Origin: Acidithiobacillus sp.
GTDB taxonomy: Bacteria > Pseudomonadota > Gammaproteobacteria > Acidithiobacillales > Acidithiobacillaceae
Assembly (NCBI GenBank): GCA_028065135.1
Contig: JAPTWR010000144.1
Span: 1-40,337, forward strand
Direction: 5' to 3'
DNA: 40,337 nt
Made by a program: the position numbers and the translations under genes. Below are positions 1 to 8,673 of this stretch, piece after piece. Below the pieces are notes generated by a model. The model made no database searches. It was not told where the DNA came from and was given only the letters and a program-made list of their open reading frames with translations. Numbering within the stretch: position 1 is the first letter of the stretch; every line of letters begins with the position of its first letter.

Positions 1-45
1 AAGCAATTGTCCTGTTGTGCCGGCTAACGGATAAGGAAAGCCATC

Positions 46-702
46 ATGCGTCAGGATCACATGGAAAGAGGGCTGCAAAATTTATTGAGAGAATTCCCGC
101 TCCAGTCTCGAGTCATGAACGAACCGGAGCCTGTACAGAAGATCTATGCAGAAATTATACGATTCTGGGTACTGCATGCGCATCCACCATTGGCGCAGAA
201 TTTTCCCGAAATCCCATTGCAAAGGTTGAGGATGCTGGATGCAGTCGCAATCAGTCCGGAAGGCTTGATCGGTGCTTATCCCTTCAGCGCGAAGGAAACC
301 CCTATTCGTGTCTCGAATGGGAAACACCAGTCCATATTTGCGATGTGCGCCATTGATGCGCTCGCGATACCGTTCTTGTGGAATGCTCCCATAGAGATTG
401 AGAGCGCATGTCACGATTGTGCTGTGGCTATTAAATGGGGCTTGGATCCAAACGGGGATAGCCCGGACATTATCGGAGCTCCCTGCGTTGCCATGGGGCA
501 CCTGGATGGGAAAACCTGCGCGGAACAACCGGCATGTAGCGGGCTGTGTACAGGTATATATTTTCTTTGCACGGCGTGCGCCAGGAATCTGACAATGGCT
601 ATTTATCCGTTACAGGAAGCGCAGTACATCAGTCAGATGTTTTTCGGTTTCCAGGTTGCTCTGCTGCAAAAATTTCAGTATCTGCAAGGAGATTTGCCAT
701 GA
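46..702 (+). CDS. merB: Organomercurial (alkylmercury) lyase MerB
   Basis: Predicted 218-residue cytoplasmic lyase that breaks the carbon-mercury bond of organomercurials and releases Hg(II). The MerB active-site pattern is visible. Cys101 and Asp104 lie in MCAIDALAIPF, matching C96 and D99 of the plasmid R831b enzyme. Cys122 lies at the spacing of C117, and Cys168 in SGLCTGIYF aligns with C159. The length is close to the usual 212 residues, although the N-terminal part diverges. An AAGGA stretch lies about 9 bases before the ATG. The stop codon overlaps the start of merR (ATGA), so the two are probably co-transcribed and translationally coupled. No merA, merT or merP is present, but the operon may begin left of the window. 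Confidence 0.85.
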   Translation: MRQDHMERGLQNLLREFPLQSRVMNEPEPVQKIYAEIIRFWVLHAHPPLAQNFPEIPLQRLRMLDAVAISPEGLIGAYPFSAKETPIRVSNGKHQSIFAMCAIDALAIPFLWNAPIEIESACHDCAVAIKWGLDPNGDSPDIIGAPCVAMGHLDGKTCAEQPACSGLCTGIYFLCTACARNLTMAIYPLQEAQYISQMFFGFQVALLQKFQYLQGDLP

Positions 703-1166
703 CTGAGCCATCTCATCGACAAGGTTATCGTATTGGCGAAGTGGCCAGTGCTGCCGGTGTCCATGTCGAAACGGTACGCTATTACGAACGGGAAGGTCTT
801 ATCGTGCAGCCCAAGAAGCCGTATCTTGGCTCTCGACGGTATCCCGAGGAGACTATTGCACGCATTCGGTTTATCAAGCACGCCCAAAAGCTTGGCTTTA
901 CCTTAAAAGAAGCGCGTGAACTCCTTCTGTTGCAGTCCGACAAAACTCAAGCCTGTGATGCTGTACTGCATCAGGCAAAAATCAAACAATCTGCGGTGCT
1001 TGCGAAAATTCAGGCTTTGCGAAGACTGGAAATCGTATTGGCCCGTTTAATTCAGGATTGCCAACAAGAATATCCTAACCAGCATCATGCGTGTCCGATT
1101 TTGGAATGTCTGGAAGCAGATGACGCAAGCATGGATCATTTGCTTGCGGACGCGGGGGAACGATAA
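699..1166 (+). CDS. merR: Mercury-responsive MerR-family transcriptional regulator
   Basis: Predicted 155-residue MerR regulator. The N-terminal winged helix (YRIGEVASAAGVHVETVRYY, residues 10-29) is followed by a long dimerisation helix. Three cysteines, Cys86, Cys121 and Cys132, occupy the positions of the Hg(II) ligands C82, C117 and C126 of Tn501 MerR. The spacing is 35 residues and then 11 instead of 9. This separates it from CueR, ZntR and SoxR relatives. The start chosen is the ATG overlapping the merB stop, with AAGGAG 8 bases upstream; the frame stays open further upstream but without a ribosome site. Unlike classical mer operons, the regulator is co-directional with and downstream of merB, so its target promoter is probably left of the window. 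Confidence 0.87.
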   Translation: MTEPSHRQGYRIGEVASAAGVHVETVRYYEREGLIVQPKKPYLGSRRYPEETIARIRFIKHAQKLGFTLKEARELLLLQSDKTQACDAVLHQAKIKQSAVLAKIQALRRLEIVLARLIQDCQQEYPNQHHACPILECLEADDASMDHLLADAGER

Positions 1167-1199
1167 TGATGACCTTGAGCCAATTCGGCTGGAGAAGAT

Positions 1200-1718
1200 A
1201 TGAAAATCCTTCAACGAATTTTTAACGCCATATTAATTGCCGCTCTTTTTTGTTCGATACCGGAACAGTCTTGTGCAAAAGTCGTTGCCAAGACAACTTT
1301 TCTTCCGCAGATAGTTTTGACTAATCTTTCCGGAAGGAAAGTGGATTTAAACAATCTCAAAGGCAAGGTCATGGTGGTAAACTTATGGGCCAACTGGTGT
1401 CCGTTTTGCCATGAGGAAACACCTGGGTTTGTTCGTCTCCATCAAAATCTGGGCTCCAAGGTGCGCTTCGTGGGTATAGCACTGGATGGCAAAAGATCTG
1501 CTGAGAAATTTATAGATAAGGAGCACGTCAAGTATCTAACACTCTTGGCTGGAGCACATCCGAGCAAAGTCCTTTCGGAGATTGGAGATCGAAATGAAAT
1601 GCTTCCCTATACGCTCATCGTCGACCCCGATGGGCGTATAGTAGAACGTCATCTGGGATTTTTTTCTGCATCCAAACTCGCCATGGCCATTAACCGAGTC
1701 ATACGTAAATATCCCTAA
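1200..1718 (+). CDS. TlpA-like periplasmic thiol-disulfide protein
   Basis: Predicted 172-residue secreted thioredoxin-fold protein. The first 26 residues form a signal peptide (basic start, hydrophobic ILIAALFCSI, then SCA). An AhpC/TSA-type core follows, with the active site WCPFC at Cys67-Cys70 in VVNLWANWCPFCHEETP, as in TlpA and ResA proteins. The LPYTLIVDPDGRIVERHLGF stretch supplies the cis-proline loop. It probably reduces periplasmic disulfides. It follows merR by 33 bases with its own GGAGA ribosome site, so it could belong to the mer transcription unit. Its role there, for example thiol protection under mercury stress, is inference. Confidence 0.8.
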   Translation: MKILQRIFNAILIAALFCSIPEQSCAKVVAKTTFLPQIVLTNLSGRKVDLNNLKGKVMVVNLWANWCPFCHEETPGFVRLHQNLGSKVRFVGIALDGKRSAEKFIDKEHVKYLTLLAGAHPSKVLSEIGDRNEMLPYTLIVDPDGRIVERHLGFFSASKLAMAINRVIRKYP

Positions 1719-2215
1719 CTGGAGTATGTAGTATCGTGTCTTCCTTTATTCTGCCGGTAGTTGGATGCATTACATTTGCGCGGACGAATAGCCAGTGCGC
1801 TACCGCTCAGAAACAAATCCGTGATGCGTACGCAATTACGCTGGCCAAGCTACCCAGATGGCTATCGCATTGACGAACTTGGCCCAGAAAAACCTATGCG
1901 GCAGCAGGATTGAAGGTCTACCAAAGGCATGCTCTAGCCTTTTTCAGCTACCAGCCATGATTTTCTAAATTCATGCTCATAAGACTGCCACGTTTTACAG
2001 CATTAGTGACGAGTTGCGAGAACATGACGGGCAATCCGCCGAATGACCGCTTCCGCTGCCTACGTGTCATTGGGTGGAGCGCAAGCACAAGGGATGCACG
2101 TAGGCCCAAGGCAAATTGAATGATGTTCGTCTGCCCCGTCTTTTTCAGAAAGCGGGTCGGCATTTATCATCCTTTGCAGGATGCTGTCGCTGATGTTCTG
2201 GCTGAGGGGGATTGA
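1719..2215. other. Degenerate island DNA without an intact gene
   Basis: About 500 bases between the TlpA-like gene and the integrase. From a GTG at 1736 (GGAG 13 bases upstream) a plus-strand frame runs 74 codons to a TGA at 1958, but is interrupted by a TGA at 1871. The part after that stop reads like real protein (RTWPRKTYAAAGLKVYQ), so this is probably a truncated gene remnant. On the minus strand a basic 71-codon frame (2163-1948) rich in Arg and Lys is also present; I do not recognise it. Neither has enough support to be called a gene. Confidence 0.35.
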
Positions 2216-3352
2216 TCATCTGCTGGAAAATGTAGGATCAAACTCGGCGCGTGTAACCGATTGACTGCGGATGTCCCTGTTTACATAGATTTGCAGGCTA
2301 CTCCATGACTCATGCAGGCTGACACGCTGAATATCAGGGATACTCAGCCCGTCTTCGGCCAGCCGTGAGCAACCTTCATGTCGCAAGTCATGAAAATGCA
2401 GATCTTCGATTCCCAGAATTTGCATGTGCCGCGTCCAGTAAGACCCAATGGTTTTTGGATCAAACGGAAACAGTCGGTCATCCTGCATCATTTTTCGGCG
2501 TACCACCAGATCAGCGTCCTCTATGGCTGCTTTAATGACGGGCAGAAGGGCATCTGTGATGTGCATCCATTGATCGTTTCCTTGTGATCCGCCGGGGTTT
2601 TTCATGTTGCGTACAAGCCAGATTCCACGATCCTGATCGTAGTCCGAAAGTCGCATGGACATGATTTCCGATTGCCGGCGGCATGAATAGATAGCGAACC
2701 AGAAAATAAGATACATGGGTGGCGAGGATTTTCGGTGTCCCAGTGATAAAAACCGCTTGCAGATTGTCTCTATTTCTTCCCGTTTGAGCCGTCGCTTTCT
2801 CTTCCGTGATCTCGCTACCAGTCGCTCGGCACGGCAAAGCTCTGTCGCATCACCGATGGCTTCCATGGACAGTGGTATGCCCCAGGCGGCGCGTGCATAG
2901 CGATAGACTACCCGCAACCAGATCAGATCGTTGAGCACGGTGGATGGCCCTGTTCCGGACACGCGGCGACTACGAATATGGGAGATAAGGCGCGGGGCAT
3001 CAAGTTCAGATGCCATGCATTCTGCAATGGGCAGTCTCCGCAAGAGGAGCAGGTGCTGTAACTTGGTACGGCCTAACGGCTCGACAGTTTGCTTTTCCTC
3101 AATGTAGCGATCAATCATCTTGCCAATGGGCAGCGCCGTCGAAGGACGCATAGCCTCTGCGGGGTTTTCACGAAGGGCATGTTCGCGTTCTAATGCCCAG
3201 GCTTTGGCCACCGCTTTTTTATGGAACGTCCGGCTCTCACAATGGAAAACTTCCCCATTGCGCTTGAGACGAATCGTTGCGGTATGACGAAGGGTACCAT
3301 CCTTCTGTTTTCGTGAGACAATAGTCGCCAAATTGGTGCTCCGGTGCAACAT
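2216..3352 (-). CDS. Tyrosine-type site-specific recombinase (dusA-island integrase)
   Basis: Phage-type integrase. The C-terminal catalytic domain shows the full set of active-site residues: Arg in SCRRQSEIM, HxxR in FHDLRHEG, His in SLHESW, and the nucleophile Tyr in SLQIYVN. A core-binding region precedes it, and the N-terminal RKQKDGTLRHTATIRLKRNG resembles the arm-binding start of this family. I chose the ATG at 3352 (378 residues) because homologues usually begin just before that motif; a TTG at 3409 would add 19 residues, and neither has a clear ribosome site. It reads away from dusA, with its start about 110 bases from the dusA ATG. That is the arrangement of the integrase subfamily known to insert elements into the 5' end of dusA. 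Confidence 0.88.
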   Translation of the reverse strand: MLHRSTNLATIVSRKQKDGTLRHTATIRLKRNGEVFHCESRTFHKKAVAKAWALEREHALRENPAEAMRPSTALPIGKMIDRYIEEKQTVEPLGRTKLQHLLLLRRLPIAECMASELDAPRLISHIRSRRVSGTGPSTVLNDLIWLRVVYRYARAAWGIPLSMEAIGDATELCRAERLVARSRKRKRRLKREEIETICKRFLSLGHRKSSPPMYLIFWFAIYSCRRQSEIMSMRLSDYDQDRGIWLVRNMKNPGGSQGNDQWMHITDALLPVIKAAIEDADLVVRRKMMQDDRLFPFDPKTIGSYWTRHMQILGIEDLHFHDLRHEGCSRLAEDGLSIPDIQRVSLHESWSSLQIYVNRDIRSQSVTRAEFDPTFSSR

Positions 3353-3463
3353 GGACGGGGAAACGATTTCATGTTGCACTCTTGTAACACCGGATACGGT
3401 AAAATACAAGCTAATGCGGCAAAATACGGCATAATTCGGACGATGGGAATATGAGTCAACCTT

Positions 3464-3560
3464 ATGAATATAAATAAAAATACACTAGAATCAAGTGTTA
3501 AGATATTATCGGTTGCGCCCATGCTCGACTGGACAGACCGTCATTGTCGGCATTTTTTGC
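3464..3560. other. Probable island attachment junction in the dusA 5' end
   Basis: Islands with dusA-type integrases recombine inside the first codons of dusA and supply a new 5' end, so the reading frame is kept. Here the conserved dusA segment encoding SVAPMLDWTDRHCRHF (about 3509-3556) follows a short, lysine- and asparagine-rich N-terminus that is plausibly supplied by the island. The matching direct repeat would lie left of the window, so the exact crossover cannot be read. Confidence 0.45.
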
Positions 3561-4465
3561 GGCTGATTTGTCCTTCCTGCGTGCTCTACACGGAAATGCT
3601 GACGACTAATGCGCTTTTGTTGGGTCGCGATCCCCAGCGTTTCCTGGAGTATTCTGCGGCTGAAAACCCTTTGATTTTGCAGGTAGGGGGGGATGATCCG
3701 GCCGCGATGCGCCGTGTTTCCAGGCTGGCCAAGGAGTATCAATACGACGGAATCAACCTGAATGTAGGTTGTCCTTCGCCACGTGTACAAAAGGGCAGTT
3801 TTGGTGCCTGCCTCATGGCGACTCCGGAATTGGTTGCCGAGCTGATGGCAGGGCTTTCGGACAGTGCCTTACCGGTGAGTGTCAAACATCGTTTGGGATT
3901 GGATCGCGAAGAGGATTTTGCGTCTTTGCATCAATTCGTGGAAATTGTGGCGCAGTCGGGATGCCAGCATTTTATTGTGCATGCCCGTAATGCCTGGTTG
4001 AAGGGCCTGAATCCCGCAGAAAATCGGGAAATACCGCCATTACGCTGGGATTGGGTACATCGTCTGAAAAGCGATTTCCCCCACTTGCGCATTGAAGTCA
4101 ATGGGGGCTTCAAGACCACTGAAACGGTACTGGATCAATTCGCTCACGTCGATGGGGTGATGATTGGTCGAGCGGCTTATCATAATCCAATGTTCCTGGC
4201 CGAAGTGGAAATGGTCCTGGACAGGCGCGGGCAATTACCTGATCGATCCGTCGTGCTCGAACAATTACTGGCTTATGCCGAAAACTGGGGAGAGGCGTTG
4301 CCTGCGCCACGCCTGAGCCGACATCTGCATGGTCTGTATTTTGGGGTTACTGGCGCTGGAGAATGGCGTCGATTTCTGGGTACGGCGACAGTCAACGAAA
4401 ACGCCGCAGAATTTCTGCGGCGAGCCATGCAACATATTGAAAAAATGGATCAGGCAAGTACTTGA
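3464..4465 (+). CDS. dusA: tRNA-dihydrouridine(20/20a) synthase DusA
   Basis: FMN-dependent enzyme that reduces uridines 20 and 20a in the D-loop of tRNAs. The predicted 333-residue protein matches the family length. The N-terminal TIM barrel opens with VAPMLDWTDRHCR. The NLNVGCPSPRVQKGSFGACLM segment contains the catalytic cysteine, and KHRLG, HARNAWLKGL and IEVNGGF supply FMN and substrate contacts. The ATG at 3464 lacks a strong ribosome site, as expected if the upstream region was replaced by the island. The gene converges with the ArsR-type gene, and the two overlap by 16 bases at their 3' ends. Confidence 0.95.
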   Translation: MNINKNTLESSVKILSVAPMLDWTDRHCRHFLRLICPSCVLYTEMLTTNALLLGRDPQRFLEYSAAENPLILQVGGDDPAAMRRVSRLAKEYQYDGINLNVGCPSPRVQKGSFGACLMATPELVAELMAGLSDSALPVSVKHRLGLDREEDFASLHQFVEIVAQSGCQHFIVHARNAWLKGLNPAENREIPPLRWDWVHRLKSDFPHLRIEVNGGFKTTETVLDQFAHVDGVMIGRAAYHNPMFLAEVEMVLDRRGQLPDRSVVLEQLLAYAENWGEALPAPRLSRHLHGLYFGVTGAGEWRRFLGTATVNENAAEFLRRAMQHIEKMDQAST

Positions 4466-4752
4466 TTACTGATTTCCAGCAAGCGTAAGGTGCGTTGATC
4501 GCGGATGCGGTAATAAACGCGACTGGCCACCTTTCTGACCAGGACCAGACCGGAGTCCTGAAGCAGGGCAAGATGCTGGGAAGCATTACTGTGACTGGTG
4601 TTGATGGCGGTCACCAGATTTTGCATGCTCATTTCACCGCGACCAAGTAGGCAGATGATCTTATAGCGCAATGGATGAGACATGGCCTTGATAATTTCAG
4701 AAAGCCGGGTAATTTCCCATTCGGGAATGATCGTGTTTCCTGTGCTTTTCAT
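4450..4752 (-). CDS. ArsR/SmtB-family winged-helix regulator
   Basis: Predicted 100-residue DNA-binding repressor. The fold pattern is clear: AMSHPLRYKIICLL (helix 1-2), then the recognition segment NTSHSNASQHLALLQDSGLV, then the wing RKVASRVYYRIRD. The usual metal-binding ELCVCDL motif is replaced by EMSMQNL and only one cysteine remains (in IICLL), so arsenite or zinc sensing in the classical way is unlikely. AAGGAG lies 6 bases before the ATG. It is separated from zwf by about 255 A+T-rich bases that contain the zwf-side hairpin and probably its own promoter. The regulated target is not evident from context. Confidence 0.85.
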   Translation of the reverse strand: MKSTGNTIIPEWEITRLSEIIKAMSHPLRYKIICLLGRGEMSMQNLVTAINTSHSNASQHLALLQDSGLVLVRKVASRVYYRIRDQRTLRLLEISNQVLA

Positions 4753-4966
4753 GGTGTCTCCTTACTTGACTATCATTAGGTAACTGACCTGGATGATTAA
4801 GCAGAAACCATGCCAATAACTATATCCACATGAAATATAAAATAAAAAATAATAATTAGTGTATTTCTATGGCGCGTTTATTAGCTTATGCTGTAGACGT
4901 TCGACTACGCTTTTTATAGGGATAGTTTATTTGATTGAATCATATAGTATTTTTTTTGTTATCAAG

Positions 4967-4998
4967 GAGCGACAGTCGAGCTTTCAGGGCTGTCGCTC
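4967..4998 (-). terminator. Hairpin downstream of zwf
   Basis: A 9-bp perfect stem (GAGCGACAG / CTGTCGCTC) with a 14-base loop begins 10 bases after the zwf stop on the minus strand. There is no immediate U-run (CCTTGATAAC follows), so it is either a weak terminator or an RNA-stabilising 3' hairpin. The rest of 4753-4966 is A+T rich, with no gene visible. Confidence 0.6.
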
Positions 4999-5007
4999 AC
5001 GCTCAGC

Positions 5008-6474
5008 TTAGATTTTGTTGCGCCAATACTGATCTTCTTTGTCCATAATCCGCGCAGCCTCTTCCGGTCCCCAGGAGCCCGCCGGATAGGTGAGGATGTA
5101 GTCGGTTTCCCGGCCCCAAGCCTTGATAATCGGGTCTACTACCCGCCAGGCCCATTCCACTTCATCAAAGCGGATAAACAGGGCTTTGTCGCCTTCCATG
5201 ACATCCAGCAGTAGAGCTTCATACGCATCCAGCTCCTGTTCACCCTCCTTGCGATAGGATGCATTGAGCTGCACCGGACGGACGCGCATTTCCAGGCCGG
5301 GTTCCTTGATCTGGATTTCGGTTTTCAGACTTTCGGGTTCCAAAGAAAGCAGGATCCAGTTGGGTTCGATTTTTTCGATACTGGTTTCTCGAAAAAGCTG
5401 CTGAGGCGTATGCCGAAAACGCAGGGCAACACTGGAGGTTTTGTTTTCGAGGCGTTTGCCGGTACGCAGATAAAAAGGAACCCCGCGCCAGCGCCAGTTA
5501 TCAATATAAAATTTCGCGGCCACATAAGTCTCGGTAATGGAGTTGGTTTCAACCCCGGCTTCATCCTGATAGCCCGGTACATGCTTGCCATCTACTACCC
5601 CGGGACCGTATTGAGCGCGCATGGCATAGGCCGTGACGGCAGATTTGGGGATGGGTCGAATAGAGCGGAGTACCTTGACCTTTTCATCACGCAGAGCGTC
5701 CGCTTCCATGCAAGGGGGGGGCTCCATAGCTACCAGAGTCAGAATTTGCATCAGATGATTCTGCAACATATCCCGCAATGCTCCGGCCTGATCATAATAA
5801 CCGGCGCGACTTTCGATACCACCACTTTCGGCTACGGTAATTTGCACATGGTCTATATAATTGCGGTTCCAGAGGGCTTCTACGGCCAGATTGGCAAAAC
5901 GATAAACCATCAGGTTCTGGACGATTTCCTTGCCTAAATAGTGGTCAATGCGATAAATCTGTTCCTCGCGGAAGTGACGATGCAACTGTTCATTGAGACG
6001 CATGGCGCTTTCCAGGTCTTCACCGAAAGGCTTTTCAATAACAATACGATAGTCGCCTTCCTGATTGAAGCCGGCACTCGATAGATGCTGAACAACAGGC
6101 ACAAAATCTGCCGGGCGAATGGCCAGATAAAATATGGTAGCAGCAGGTTTATCCGCACCTTCCTCAGTGAGTGCCGCGCGGAGCTTTTCATAAGACTCCT
6201 TTTCATGAATTTCTCCACGCACATACTCAAAGTGTTTGCAGAAATCATCAAAATGTTCGTCATGATAATTTCCTGCGTAGGTTTCCAATTGTTCTCGCAA
6301 GAAATCCTGCCAGCCATTATTGTCCCAAGGACGCCGCCCAAAAGCCAAAATACGCATTTCCTTGGGCATCATACCGGCACATTCCAGGTGATACAGGGCC
6401 GGGAGCAGTTTTTTACTGGCCAGATCCCCGGTAGCGCCAAAAATGACGAACTGACAAATACATTGGTTATCCAC
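5008..6474 (-). CDS. zwf: Glucose-6-phosphate 1-dehydrogenase
   Basis: First enzyme of the oxidative pentose phosphate pathway. It oxidises glucose 6-phosphate with NADP+ to 6-phosphogluconolactone. The predicted 488 residues match the bacterial family length. The N-terminal nucleotide-binding motif FGATGDLASKKLLPAL is followed by the hallmark substrate and catalytic motif RIDHYLGKE and by the C-terminal DAYEALLLDVMEGD segment. The start is a GTG immediately after the gnd stop (TGAGTG), with GGAGG inside the gnd 3' end, so the two genes are translationally coupled. No phosphogluconolactonase gene is adjacent. Confidence 0.97.
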   Translation of the reverse strand: MDNQCICQFVIFGATGDLASKKLLPALYHLECAGMMPKEMRILAFGRRPWDNNGWQDFLREQLETYAGNYHDEHFDDFCKHFEYVRGEIHEKESYEKLRAALTEEGADKPAATIFYLAIRPADFVPVVQHLSSAGFNQEGDYRIVIEKPFGEDLESAMRLNEQLHRHFREEQIYRIDHYLGKEIVQNLMVYRFANLAVEALWNRNYIDHVQITVAESGGIESRAGYYDQAGALRDMLQNHLMQILTLVAMEPPPCMEADALRDEKVKVLRSIRPIPKSAVTAYAMRAQYGPGVVDGKHVPGYQDEAGVETNSITETYVAAKFYIDNWRWRGVPFYLRTGKRLENKTSSVALRFRHTPQQLFRETSIEKIEPNWILLSLEPESLKTEIQIKEPGLEMRVRPVQLNASYRKEGEQELDAYEALLLDVMEGDKALFIRFDEVEWAWRVVDPIIKAWGRETDYILTYPAGSWGPEEAARIMDKEDQYWRNKI

Positions 6475-7395
6475 TCAGTCCTCCTTTTGTACGGCATGAC
6501 CGCCGAACTGATTGCGCATCATGGCCAATAGCTTGGCCGCATAGTCGTCTTTTCCCTGGGAAGCCCAACGCATCTGCAGGGCCAGCGTGATGACCGGAGC
6601 AGGAATTTTCATGGCCAAAGCGGCTTGAGCGGTCCAGAGCCCTTCGCCCGAGTCGGCGACCACCGGCGCAATATCCGCGAGGACCTGATCTTTGTGCAGG
6701 GTGTCAGCAGTCAGATCCAAAAGCCAGGAGCGGACAACACTGCCATAGCGCCACATTTCGGCGACATTGGCGAGATCCAGATTAAACTCGGTTTTAGCCT
6801 GAAGAATGGCGAAACCTTCGGCGAGTGCCTGCATCATTCCATATTCAATACCGTTGTGAACCATTTTCACGAAATGCCCACTACCTACCGGTCCGCAATG
6901 CAGCCACCCCTGATTTTCACCGGGAGCGAGGGCTTTCAGGAAAGGCGTAACCTGAGTAACCGCCTCCTGGCTGCCGCCTACCATCAAGGCATAGCCTTCC
7001 TTCAATCCCCAAACCCCGCCGGACACACCCGCGTCGACATAATGCAAGCCAGCAGCTTCGACCTTGGCGGCCTGCGCCATGGAGTCTTCGTAGAGTGCAT
7101 TGGCCCCATTGACCAGGATGTCACCTTTGCCCAACAAGGGAAGCAGTTGATCAATATGCTCCTGAGTGGCTTCACCAGCTGGTAACATTAACCAGATGAC
7201 TCTGGGGGCTGGCAATTGTCTGACCAGATCTTCCAGAGTGCTGGCAGAGCGCATGCCGGTTTCCTGGGCAAGGTCCTGAGCTTTTTGGGCATGGCGATTG
7301 TAAGCAATGACATCCATGCCTTTTAGATGCAGACGTCGCGCCATATTGGCGCCCATGCGACCAAGACCGACCATGCCTATACTGGGTTTACTCAT
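6475..7395 (-). CDS. gnd: 6-phosphogluconate dehydrogenase, short (decarboxylating) form
   Basis: Oxidatively decarboxylates 6-phosphogluconate to ribulose 5-phosphate. The predicted 306 residues fit the short homotetrameric bacterial form rather than the 470-residue enteric type. Visible motifs are the Rossmann [16 protein letters not shown], the [19 protein letters not shown] loop, and the catalytic lysine segment [17 protein letters not shown]. The usual DGGN substrate motif reads NGAN here ([13 protein letters not shown]), an unusual change. It is the first gene of the gnd-zwf operon, with AAGGAG before its ATG. The cofactor (NAD+ or NADP+) cannot be deduced safely. Confidence 0.93.
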   Translation of the reverse strand: MSKPSIGMVGLGRMGANMARRLHLKGMDVIAYNRHAQKAQDLAQETGMRSASTLEDLVRQLPAPRVIWLMLPAGEATQEHIDQLLPLLGKGDILVNGANALYEDSMAQAAKVEAAGLHYVDAGVSGGVWGLKEGYALMVGGSQEAVTQVTPFLKALAPGENQGWLHCGPVGSGHFVKMVHNGIEYGMMQALAEGFAILQAKTEFNLDLANVAEMWRYGSVVRSWLLDLTADTLHKDQVLADIAPVVADSGEGLWTAQAALAMKIPAPVITLALQMRWASQGKDDYAAKLLAMMRNQFGGHAVQKED

Positions 7396-7491
7396 GTCAT
7401 GCTCCTTTGCGTATGCGTCTGTCGGGAAAATGATACTATGTTGAGTATAGACATATCGGGCTTTAATTGTTTTTTGCTAAAGGAAATGCGC

Positions 7492-8673
7492 ATGAATCTG
7501 GGTACTCCGTGTTCTGCTTCTGCGACCCGGCTGATGATGCTGGGCGCCGGTGAATTAGGTAAGGAAGTGTTGATTGCTGCCCAGCGTCTGGGCGTTGAAA
7601 CCATCGCCGTGGATCGTTACGCAGATGCGCCTGCCATGCAGGTCGCTCACCGCGCCTACGTGATAGATATGACAGACCCTGAAGCAATTCTGGCTCTGGT
7701 CAAGCGTGAGCGACCGCATTTCGTGGTCCCGGAAATTGAAGCTATCGCCACCTCCGCCCTGGCAGAAATCGAAAATTCCGGCTCGGCTACGGTGGTCCCT
7801 TCGGCGCGGGCCGTGCAATTAACCATGGATCGTGAGGGTATTCGTCGTCTTGCGGCCGAACAATTAGGCTTGCCCACGTCTCCTTACCGCTTCGCCAGCA
7901 GCTTGCAGGAACTGGAGGCGGCAGCTGTCGAGCTGGGTTTCCCCTGTGTGATCAAACCGGTCATGTCTTCCAGCGGCAAAGGGCAGTCGGTCGCACGGAG
8001 TGCGGCGGAATTGGCGCTGGCCTGGCAGGAAGCGCAGACGGCCGGGCGTGTGGGGGCGCAGAAAGTCATTGTCGAGGGCTTTGTGGACTTTGATTTTGAA
8101 ATCACCGTGCTGACGGTGCGCTCTGCCTTAGGTACAGTATTTTGCCCGCCCATCGGACATCGTCAGGAAGCCGGAGATTATGTGGAGTCCTGGCAGCCCC
8201 AGGCCATGTCCGCGCAGGCGCTTCAGGATGCACAGAGCATGGCGCAAAAAGTGACGGATAATCTCGGCGGACAGGGATTATATGGGGTGGAATTTTTTGT
8301 GCAGGGTGAAGCAGTGATTTTCAGTGAGTTGTCGCCCAGACCCCATGACACCGGTCTGGTGACCCTGGCCAGTCAACGCCAGAACGAGTTTGAATTGCAT
8401 TTGCGGGCTATTCTGGGCTTGCCCGTTGATCCCGGATTCCGCAGAGCTTCCGCTTCTGCGGTTATTCGGGGTAAAAACCTGGGTTGGGGGCCCCGATATG
8501 CCGGTCTTGAAACAGCACTGGCCGTACCGGAAAGTGATTTACGTCTGTTTGGCAAGCCGACGGCCAGCAAGTTGCGGCGTCTTGGTGTAGCCGTCGCTGC
8601 CGGAGAAAGTGTGGAAGAGGCGCGGGAAAGGGCTGCCAGGGCCGCCGCCGCGATTACGGTCAGCCCCGCCTAA
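7492..8673 (+). CDS. purT: Formate-dependent phosphoribosylglycinamide formyltransferase
   Basis: ATP-grasp enzyme of purine synthesis. It forms formyl-GAR from GAR, formate and ATP, so it bypasses the folate-dependent PurN step. With the ATG at 7492 (AAGGA 7 bases upstream) the protein has 393 residues, like the E. coli enzyme (392). Motifs are [20 protein letters not shown] at the N-terminus, [15 protein letters not shown] in the ATP-grasp domain, and [19 protein letters not shown] near the metal site. The frame is open further upstream but overlaps the divergent gnd promoter region. Its 3' end overlaps the aminotransferase gene by 4 bases, tail to tail. Confidence 0.95.
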   Translation: MNLGTPCSASATRLMMLGAGELGKEVLIAAQRLGVETIAVDRYADAPAMQVAHRAYVIDMTDPEAILALVKRERPHFVVPEIEAIATSALAEIENSGSATVVPSARAVQLTMDREGIRRLAAEQLGLPTSPYRFASSLQELEAAAVELGFPCVIKPVMSSSGKGQSVARSAAELALAWQEAQTAGRVGAQKVIVEGFVDFDFEITVLTVRSALGTVFCPPIGHRQEAGDYVESWQPQAMSAQALQDAQSMAQKVTDNLGGQGLYGVEFFVQGEAVIFSELSPRPHDTGLVTLASQRQNEFELHLRAILGLPVDPGFRRASASAVIRGKNLGWGPRYAGLETALAVPESDLRLFGKPTASKLRRLGVAVAAGESVEEARERAARAAAAITVSPA

